Positions 59,312 through 64,000 of a stretch of 64,000 nucleotides of DNA are shown here, piece by piece. The stretch's first letter is position 1, and each line of letters begins with the position of its first letter. The DNA comes from CAVSRC01 sp963781775 (GTDB lineage Bacteria; Pseudomonadota; Alphaproteobacteria; Rhizobiales; Kaistiaceae). Position numbers and translations under genes: made by a program. The DNA lies in contig CAWAHE010000010.1 in assembly GCA_963781775.1 (NCBI GenBank), positions 124,001-188,000 on the forward strand. Direction: 5' to 3'. The notes below the pieces were generated by a model, which made no database searches, was not told the DNA's origin, and saw only the letters and a program-made list of their open reading frames with translations.

Positions 59312-59674
59312 ATGAAAAGGATGTCGCTGGCCATCGCGGCCACGCTGTGGATCGGACTTGGCGGGACAGCGCTCGCCGACGTGATCGATGGCGACTGGTG
59401 TCAGGCCGACGGACGGCACCTTTCAATCGATGGACCGACGATCACAACTCCGGGTGGCCACACGTTGCAGGGCAACTACGGCCGTCACTCGTTCTCGTAC
59501 ACGGTCCCTGATTCCGAACCGTCTGCGGGGACGACCGTCACCATGCGGCTTCTCAACGAGACGACCGTGAACCTGTGGGCGGGAAGCGCCAGCGCCGATC
59601 CCGCAGCCGCTGAAGTGTGGAAACGGTGCACGCCGATCGCCCGGGCGACGGCGCCGGGCGCGTTCCTCGGTTAG
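59312..59674 (+). CDS. Secreted hypothetical protein
   Basis: A 120-residue protein with a signal peptide (residues 1-22, GTALAD) and a small all-beta mature domain (WCQADGRHLSIDGPTITTPGG, then VTMRLLNETTVNLW and a C-terminal Cys in WKRCTPIA). GGAGA is placed well before the ATG. I do not recognise a named family; the layout resembles short alphaproteobacterial periplasmic proteins annotated as hypothetical. The two Cys could pair. Confidence 0.72.
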   Translation: MKRMSLAIAATLWIGLGGTALADVIDGDWCQADGRHLSIDGPTITTPGGHTLQGNYGRHSFSYTVPDSEPSAGTTVTMRLLNETTVNLWAGSASADPAAAEVWKRCTPIARATAPGAFLG

Positions 59675-59684
59675 CTGCCAAGCC

Positions 59685-60038
59685 CTACTCGCTGGCGTGG
59701 TCGTGGAGATCGAGCCGCGTCTTCGGATCGATATGCTTGCCGGTCCAGCGTCCATAGCGCCACGGCAGGTACCAGGCAGCATTTGACGACAGGCTTTCCG
59801 GTATCGGGTCATAGCCGGAGGCGCCGAACGGGCCGCAGCGCTGAAAGCGGGCAAGGCCGATCCAGAGGCCGACCCACAGCCCGTATTTGCCGATGGCTTC
59901 TTCCGTGTATTGCGAGCAGGTCGGCAGGTAGCGGCACTGCCGCCCGAGCCAGGGAGACAGGACCAGCCGGTAGGCCTTGATCAATCCGATCCCGGCCAGA
60001 CGGGGCAGTCGTGCCACGAACGACTGCACGTTCGTCAC
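59685..60038 (-). CDS. yidD: Membrane protein insertion efficiency factor YidD
   Basis: A 117-residue protein with an N-terminal amphipathic helix and the YidD signature YRLVLSPWLGRQCRYLPTCSQYTEEAIGKYG (core CRYLPTCSQYTEEAI) followed by RFQRCGPFGASGYDP. It assists YidC in inserting inner-membrane proteins. The C-terminal 25 residues are a polar extension. Start is GTG, with GGGGATC upstream. Confidence 0.95.
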   Translation of the reverse strand: MTNVQSFVARLPRLAGIGLIKAYRLVLSPWLGRQCRYLPTCSQYTEEAIGKYGLWVGLWIGLARFQRCGPFGASGYDPIPESLSSNAAWYLPWRYGRWTGKHIDPKTRLDLHDHASE

Positions 60039-60177
60039 AATTGATCCCCATGATGGTCGGCGTGGGGTCGACGCCAGAGGCTCGTCAACGAATTATTCAC
60101 CATGTTTGGCGCAGTCTCGTGCAACCCAAGTGGCGTTTGCGGCGTTAGGGGGCGCACCACATAAGGAGGTGGCCGCC

Positions 60178-60306
60178 ATGGCCCGGTTTCTCCAGCGTTA
60201 TTTCCAATACCGCCGCGTCGGTTTCGGCCGGATGGCGGCCCTGCACTTCGCGTGGCTGGTAAGCAGCGGCATCCGCCCGGCGCCTGTCCGCATTTCCGGC
60301 CGCTAG
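60178..60306 (+). CDS. Putative 42-residue small protein
   Basis: A short reading frame with an exceptionally good ribosome-binding site: AAGGAGGT followed 7 bases later by ATG. The product is strongly basic (start MARFLQRYFQYRRVG, end PAPVRISGR) with a short hydrophobic middle (MAALHFAWLVSS), which could form a membrane-associated helix. It ends 7 bp before the end of the oppositely oriented NifU-like gene. No homolog comes to mind, so it is supported mainly by the Shine-Dalgarno sequence. Confidence 0.5.
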   Translation: MARFLQRYFQYRRVGFGRMAALHFAWLVSSGIRPAPVRISGR

Positions 60307-60312
60307 GCGAAT

Positions 60313-60765
60313 TCAGGGTTTTGCCGGCTGGTCTTCACGCCGGGCAGCGATCTGGTCCAGCGCATCGACGACCGCGTCGAATGTGAGCATGGTCGAGGCG
60401 TGACGCGCCTTGTAGTCGCGCACCGGCTCGAGAAACTTCAGGTCCGCGAAACGGCCGTTCGGCGGCGGACCGTTCTCCTTCAGCATTTTCCGCATGGCTT
60501 CCCGCACCGCGCGCAGTTCGTCGGCCCGCGCGCCGATGACGTGTTCCGCCATGATCGAGGAGGACGCCTGACCGAGCGCGCAGGCCTTCACGTCATGGGC
60601 GAAATCGGTAACGACGTCGCCCTCCACCTTGAGGTCGACGGTGACCGTCGAGCCGCACAGGCGCGAATGCGCGGTCGCCGTCGCGTCGGGATGGTCGAGG
60701 CGGCCTAGCCGCGGAATCGAGCCGGCAAATCGCAGGATTTGCTTGTTGTAGATATCGTCGAGCAT
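60313..60765 (-). CDS. NifU/IscU-like iron-sulfur scaffold family protein
   Basis: A 150-residue member of the IscU/NifU N-terminal family. It has the start YNKQILRFAGSIPRLG, the first ligand Cys in RLCGSTVTVDLK and the second in ACALGQASSSIMAEHVIG. The third cysteine of IscU proteins (RH-x-C) is replaced here by Ser (KARHASTMLTF). The family usually transfers 2Fe-2S clusters; with one ligand gone this protein may have a weaker or different role. It is divergent from folE, a common Hyphomicrobiales neighbourhood. Confidence 0.88.
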   Translation of the reverse strand: MLDDIYNKQILRFAGSIPRLGRLDHPDATATAHSRLCGSTVTVDLKVEGDVVTDFAHDVKACALGQASSSIMAEHVIGARADELRAVREAMRKMLKENGPPPNGRFADLKFLEPVRDYKARHASTMLTFDAVVDALDQIAARREDQPAKP

Positions 60766-60909
60766 TGGCCGGAATATAGGGAACCGCCCTGAGGACCGCC
60801 ACTATTGCGCGGCTGCCAGCCAAACTCCGTGCTTCGCAACACCGCCTGCGGCCCCTATATAGTCGCCAGACCAGCCAGTCGGCGCCGATTTCCGCGCCCG
60901 GAGCCTTGC

Positions 60910-61551
60910 ATGGACGCCTTGACCAACAAACCGGCGGCACAGCCGGAAACTCAGCCCCCGTCGCCCCCTGTTCGCCGACCCAGCCGCGAGGAGGCCGAAG
61001 AGGCCGTTCGCGTGCTGATCGCGTGGGTGGGCGACGATCCCGACCGGGCAGGGCTTCGCGACACGCCGCAGCGGTTTGTCGGCGCCTATGACGAACTCTA
61101 CGAGGGTTACGGGCTCGACCCGGCGGCCGTTCTCGGCCGGACCTTCGAGGACGAAGGCGGCTACGACGATATCGTCGTCGTTCGCGACATCCCGTTCTAT
61201 TCGCATTGCGAACACCACATGATGCCGTTCACCGGGCGGGCGCACATTGCGTATTATCCGGCTGACAAGGTCGCCGGCCTGTCGAAGCTCGCCCGCGTCG
61301 TGGAAATCTTCGCGCGCCGCCTGCAGACGCAGGAACGGCTGACCGCGGAAGTGATCGGCGCCATCGACGAGGCGCTCAAGTCGCGCGGCGTCGCCATCAT
61401 GATCGAGGCCGAGCATCATTGCGTCACCGAGCGTGGCGCGCGGGCGCATGGCGCGAAGACGGTGACGACCCAGTTCACCGGCGCGTTCCGCGACGACCCG
61501 GCCGAGCAGATGCGCTTCATGACGCTGGTCAAGGGCGGGCAGGGGGCCTGA
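60910..61551 (+). CDS. folE: GTP cyclohydrolase I
   Basis: First enzyme of tetrahydrofolate synthesis: GTP to dihydroneopterin triphosphate. The 213-residue protein has the zinc-binding SHCEHHMMPF, the GAAF-like AYYPADKVAGLSKLARVVEIFARRLQTQERL core (first part AYYPADKVAGLSKLARVV) and the C-terminal HHCVTERGARAHGAKTVT. Start ATG chosen over an upstream frame because the conserved chain begins about 27 residues later. It is followed 52 bp later by hisI. Confidence 0.97.
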   Translation: MDALTNKPAAQPETQPPSPPVRRPSREEAEEAVRVLIAWVGDDPDRAGLRDTPQRFVGAYDELYEGYGLDPAAVLGRTFEDEGGYDDIVVVRDIPFYSHCEHHMMPFTGRAHIAYYPADKVAGLSKLARVVEIFARRLQTQERLTAEVIGAIDEALKSRGVAIMIEAEHHCVTERGARAHGAKTVTTQFTGAFRDDPAEQMRFMTLVKGGQGA

Positions 61552-61603
61552 GCCGCCTGCCGCTCGGCGTCGCGTCATTCCTCTGCGGACTGCGAGCCTT
61601 CCC

Positions 61604-62056
61604 ATGACATCAGCCTCCCCCCAGTTTGCGCAGGGTCTCGACGAGGACGCAGTCGAGACCGGCGTCGCGCTTGCACCGAAATTCGACAAGGACGGGCTGA
61701 TCGTGGCCATCGCCACCGACGCCGCCACGGGTGAAGTGCTGATGGTCGCCCACATGAACCGTGAGGCGCTTGCCCGCAGCATCGCGACGGGCGAGGCGTG
61801 GTTCTGGAGCCGGTCGCGGGCGAAGCTCTGGCGGAAGGGCGAGGAGAGCGGCAACACGCTGGCGGTGTCCGAAATGCGCGTCGACTGCGATCAGGACGCC
61901 ATCCTGCTCAAGGTGTCCGTTGCTGGAAACGGAGTGGCCTGCCACCAGGGCTACCGTTCGTGCTTCTACCGCACGGTTCCCGTCGGCACGTCGCCGTCGC
62001 CGGAGACGAAACTGGCGTTCGATCGGAGCATGAAGCGGGTCCCGCCCGGCCGCTGA
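61604..62056 (+). CDS. hisI: Phosphoribosyl-AMP cyclohydrolase
   Basis: Third step of histidine synthesis: opens the purine ring of PR-AMP. The 150-residue protein is the stand-alone HisI type without the HisE domain. Metal ligands are in MRVDCDQDAILL (Cys-x-Asp-x-Asp pattern) and VACHQGYRSCFYR; MVAHMNREALARS and WFWSRSRAKLWRKGEESGN are conserved substrate strands. The ATG was chosen because it precedes the FDKDGLIVAIA region by a normal distance. Confidence 0.96.
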   Translation: MTSASPQFAQGLDEDAVETGVALAPKFDKDGLIVAIATDAATGEVLMVAHMNREALARSIATGEAWFWSRSRAKLWRKGEESGNTLAVSEMRVDCDQDAILLKVSVAGNGVACHQGYRSCFYRTVPVGTSPSPETKLAFDRSMKRVPPGR

Positions 62057-62132
62057 GGCCTGCGACCGAACGCGTTTAGCTGTGGCTCACTTCCGTGTGC
62101 TAGACCGGTTCAGGGGGCGACGGAGCGATGTC

Positions 62133-63104
62133 ATGTTCGGCAGTGCCCGCGTATCCAAGAAGGACGATGGCGCCGGAGAGCCGGCGCCGGCGCCGCTGCG
62201 CGTAGGGCTGGCGCTCGGCGGGGGTTCGGCGCGCGGCTGGTGTCATATCGGCGTGTTGCGCGCCCTGGGCGAGATGGGCCTGCGCCCGGACATCATTGCC
62301 GGTACGTCGATGGGCGCCGTGGTCGGGGCCTGCTACAGCGCCGGTGTTCTCGACGACCTGGAAGCCTTCGCCCGCCGCTTGACCCGCGGCAAGGTCTTCG
62401 GGCTGCTCGACATCGATTTTGCCGGAAGCGGGCTGTTCACGGGCAACAAGCTGGCCCGGCTGCTCACCAACCAGCTCGGCGATCGCAAGATCGAGGATAT
62501 GAACCCGGCGATCGTCTGCGTGGCGACAGAACTCGCCACTGGCCATGAGGTCTGGATCCGGCGCGGCTCGCTGGTCGATGCAATCCGGGCATCCTATGCG
62601 TTGCCGGGTATCTTCCAGCCCGTTCGCCTCAACGGCCGCTGGCTGGTCGACGGGGCCATCGTCAATCCGGTGCCGGTGTCGGTGTGCCGCGCGCTCGGCG
62701 CGCACGTCGTCATCGCCGTCAATCCGGCTTCGGACCTGTTCGGCCACGGCACCGTCGTTCATGACGACTCGGCTGTGCCCTTGGCGGAACGGGCGATCCG
62801 CGAGATGGCCGGCCAAAAGATTTCGACGTCCGAAGCGGGACGCATGCTGCGCCGGCAAATCCTCGGCAGTTCCAAGGGGCCGCCCGGCATTTCGACCGTC
62901 ATGGTCGAGGCCTTCAACATCATTCAGGACCGTATCGCGCGATCGCGGCTGGCCGGCGACCCGCCCGACCTGCTCGTCGGGCCGCGGCTCGGCGACATCG
63001 GCCTGTTCGAGTTTCACCGTGCCGCCGAGGCTATCGACCTCGGCTACGAAGCCGGCCGGCGCATGGCCGACGAGGTGCGCGGCGTGCTCGCGGTGCTCGC
63101 CTAG
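62133..63104 (+). CDS. Patatin-like phospholipase family protein
   Basis: A 323-residue cytoplasmic lipase of the patatin (RssA-like) family. The oxyanion loop LALGGGSARGWCHIGVL is at about residue 30, the nucleophile Ser sits in IAGTSMGAVVGA, and the catalytic Asp in WLVDGAIVNPVPV. The last 100 residues are a helical extension with RMLRRQILGSSKGPPG. The ATG after the upstream in-frame start is preferred as it is followed directly by a polar stretch and then the domain. Ends overlap the convergent CBS gene by four bases. Confidence 0.92.
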   Translation: MFGSARVSKKDDGAGEPAPAPLRVGLALGGGSARGWCHIGVLRALGEMGLRPDIIAGTSMGAVVGACYSAGVLDDLEAFARRLTRGKVFGLLDIDFAGSGLFTGNKLARLLTNQLGDRKIEDMNPAIVCVATELATGHEVWIRRGSLVDAIRASYALPGIFQPVRLNGRWLVDGAIVNPVPVSVCRALGAHVVIAVNPASDLFGHGTVVHDDSAVPLAERAIREMAGQKISTSEAGRMLRRQILGSSKGPPGISTVMVEAFNIIQDRIARSRLAGDPPDLLVGPRLGDIGLFEFHRAAEAIDLGYEAGRRMADEVRGVLAVLA

Positions 63105-63532
63105 ACGGCGGCGATGTAGGCGCGCATTTCGTCGGCCTCGCGCTCGACCTGCTCGATGCGCGCCTTGACCACGTCGCCGATCGAGATGATGCCGGCGAGC
63201 CGTCCGTCCTCGACCACGGGCAAGTGACGAAAGCGGCCACGCGTCATGCGCGTCATGACGTCGTTGATGGTCTCGCTTTCGGCGCAGGTGACCACCGAGC
63301 GGGTCATGATCGTCCCGATCAGCTCGGATAGAACCTCGCCGCCCTTTTGCGCCACCGCGCGGACGACGTCGCGTTCCGAGACGATTCCCGCGATGTGTTT
63401 GGCTTCGTCGACGACGACGAGTGCACCGATCTTGTGGGTCGCAAGCGCCTCGACCGCGTCGGCGATTTTCACACCCGCCGTCGTAGTCACGACCTCGCGC
63501 CCCTTCTGACTCAGCATGATTGCAACGGTCAT
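63101..63532 (-). CDS. CBS domain-containing protein
   Basis: A 143-residue protein made of two CBS motifs and nothing else. Each ends with the family's GIVSERDVVRA and GIISIGDVVKA strands, and AETINDVMTRMTRGRFRHLPVVEDGRL is the second core (main part TRMTRGRFRHLPVVEDG). The pair forms a Bateman module that senses adenosine nucleotides in other proteins. GGAGGGAGGTG precedes the ATG. The ligand and partner are unknown. Confidence 0.94.
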   Translation of the reverse strand: MTVAIMLSQKGREVVTTTAGVKIADAVEALATHKIGALVVVDEAKHIAGIVSERDVVRAVAQKGGEVLSELIGTIMTRSVVTCAESETINDVMTRMTRGRFRHLPVVEDGRLAGIISIGDVVKARIEQVEREADEMRAYIAAV

Positions 63533-63639
63533 TGGGCACCTCCCTCCGAGGCTATTCCCCCCCAACCCCGGTCCACGGCAACGATGCGACCTTCTGCCAC
63601 ATCTGACAAGCCGAAAAAGGGCCGACGGGCGCGGCCCCG

Positions 63640-64000
63640 TCAGGCGGCGCGAACGGGATCGAACAGCGGAAAGAGCAGAAGGCCGGCGATGAAGCCGCCG
63701 ACATGGGCGTCCCAGGCGACGGGCCCGGACGCAATGCCCTGGCTGACGCTGCTCAGCCCGAAGAGGAGGTTGATCCCGAACCACGCGCCCAGAAAAATGA
63801 TGACCCGGCTGTCGCGCAAGATCGTCGCGAGCGGCGGCGCCGGAAGCCGATAGGCGCTTGCGCCGGCGCCACGCCACATCGGGCCTCCCGTCGCGAATAC
63901 GAACCGGCTGGCGCCGGCCATGTGGGCGGAGATGGCCGCCGAAGCACCAACCATCAGGGTCGCGTCGTGCGGATAGATCGCCAGGTGCAAGACCGCCCCG
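63640..64000 (-). CDS. Rhomboid family intramembrane serine protease (partial)
   Basis: The C-terminal 120 residues of a rhomboid protease; the N-terminal segments lie beyond the window edge. The nucleophile segment reads MVGASAAISAHMAG: the Ser of the GxSG motif is present, but its following Gly is Ala. The catalytic His is in AWDAHVGGFIAGLLL. Alphaproteobacterial rhomboids often carry the GASA variant, so loss of activity is not implied. The gene ends 107 bp before the CBS gene start on the same strand. Confidence 0.88.
   Translation of the reverse strand, partial: GAVLHLAIYPHDATLMVGASAAISAHMAGASRFVFATGGPMWRGAGASAYRLPAPPLATILRDSRVIIFLGAWFGINLLFGLSSVSQGIASGPVAWDAHVGGFIAGLLLFPLFDPVRAA

Noticed and set aside
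62100..63539. A 479-codon minus-strand frame over the patatin-like gene and into the CBS gene.
   Set aside because: Both patatin and CBS signatures are in other frames; this one is a shadow with biased composition.
1..64000. Insertion sequences, prophage genes, CRISPR arrays or integron elements.
   Set aside because: No transposase, integrase, phage structural gene, terminal repeat pair or spaced direct repeats were seen anywhere in the window.

Overview
The window is a contiguous piece of GC-rich chromosome, by eye well above 60% GC. The gene content points to an alphaproteobacterium, most likely of the order Hyphomicrobiales (Rhizobiales). Pointers are the usg gene, a DUF3126 gene behind cysE, the NifU-like/folE/hisI/patatin/CBS gene order, a liv operon with an extra small membrane gene, and an Anbu-type proteasome homolog with its ATP-grasp partners. 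I saw no phage, insertion sequence, CRISPR array or rRNA. One tRNA-Leu(UAA) is present. The two window edges cut a livJ-like gene (left) and a rhomboid protease gene (right).

Layout. 1-6.6 kb: a branched-chain amino-acid ABC importer (livHMGF, a small membrane gene, livJ) and an MFS transporter. 6.7-9.7 kb: an RraA-like protein, a family-4 uracil-DNA glycosylase and a periplasmic sorbosone-dehydrogenase-type enzyme. 9.7-16 kb: a tripartite tricarboxylate transporter (tctCBA), a solute-binding protein and a divergent TctD/TctE-like two-component system. 16-20 kb: molybdenum-hydroxylase maturation genes (split XdhC, a molybdopterin-binding/MobA-like fusion), a membrane cyclic-nucleotide-binding protein and usg. 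20-26 kb: the Anbu peptidase, transglutaminase, alpha-E and ATP-grasp operon, preceded by a phosphoesterase and a ceramide-glucosyltransferase-like enzyme. 26-34.7 kb: a Gfo/Idh-aldo/keto reductase fusion, a GH15 hydrolase, an SDR enzyme, radC, map, sfsA and an alditol-oxidase-like flavoprotein. 34.7-38.6 kb: a frameshifted hemN with a clear FNR/FixK-type promoter, a CinA-domain protein, gpt and smaller genes. 38.7-41.5 kb: a TetR-controlled flavin monooxygenase/aldo-keto reductase operon. 41.5-42 kb: a 570-bp gap with dense hairpins and an orphan intrinsic terminator, a candidate non-coding RNA. 42-49.3 kb: a MetE-like enzyme, a frameshifted SDR gene, a fosmidomycin-resistance-type MFS protein, a FecR-domain protein, two full-length but frame-broken genes (methyltransferase and PaaK-like ligase) and a PadR/YqjI-like regulator. 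49.4-64 kb: tRNA-Leu, arfB, desaturase, LysE, MATE, flavin monooxygenase, cysE, gamma carbonic anhydrase, yidD, a NifU-like protein, folE, hisI, a patatin-like lipase, a CBS protein and rhomboid.

How genes fit together. Several blocks are textbook functional units: the liv importer; the TctCBA/TctDE-like transporter-sensor pair; XdhC plus the MobA-like fusion for molybdenum cofactor insertion; and the ATP-grasp/alpha-E/transglutaminase/Anbu set, a conserved but poorly understood peptide-synthesis and peptide-cleavage system. Least explained are the structured intergenic region near 41.6-41.9 kb, the apparently leaderless, oxygen-responsive hemN promoter, and the cluster of frameshifts at 46.3-48.5 kb.
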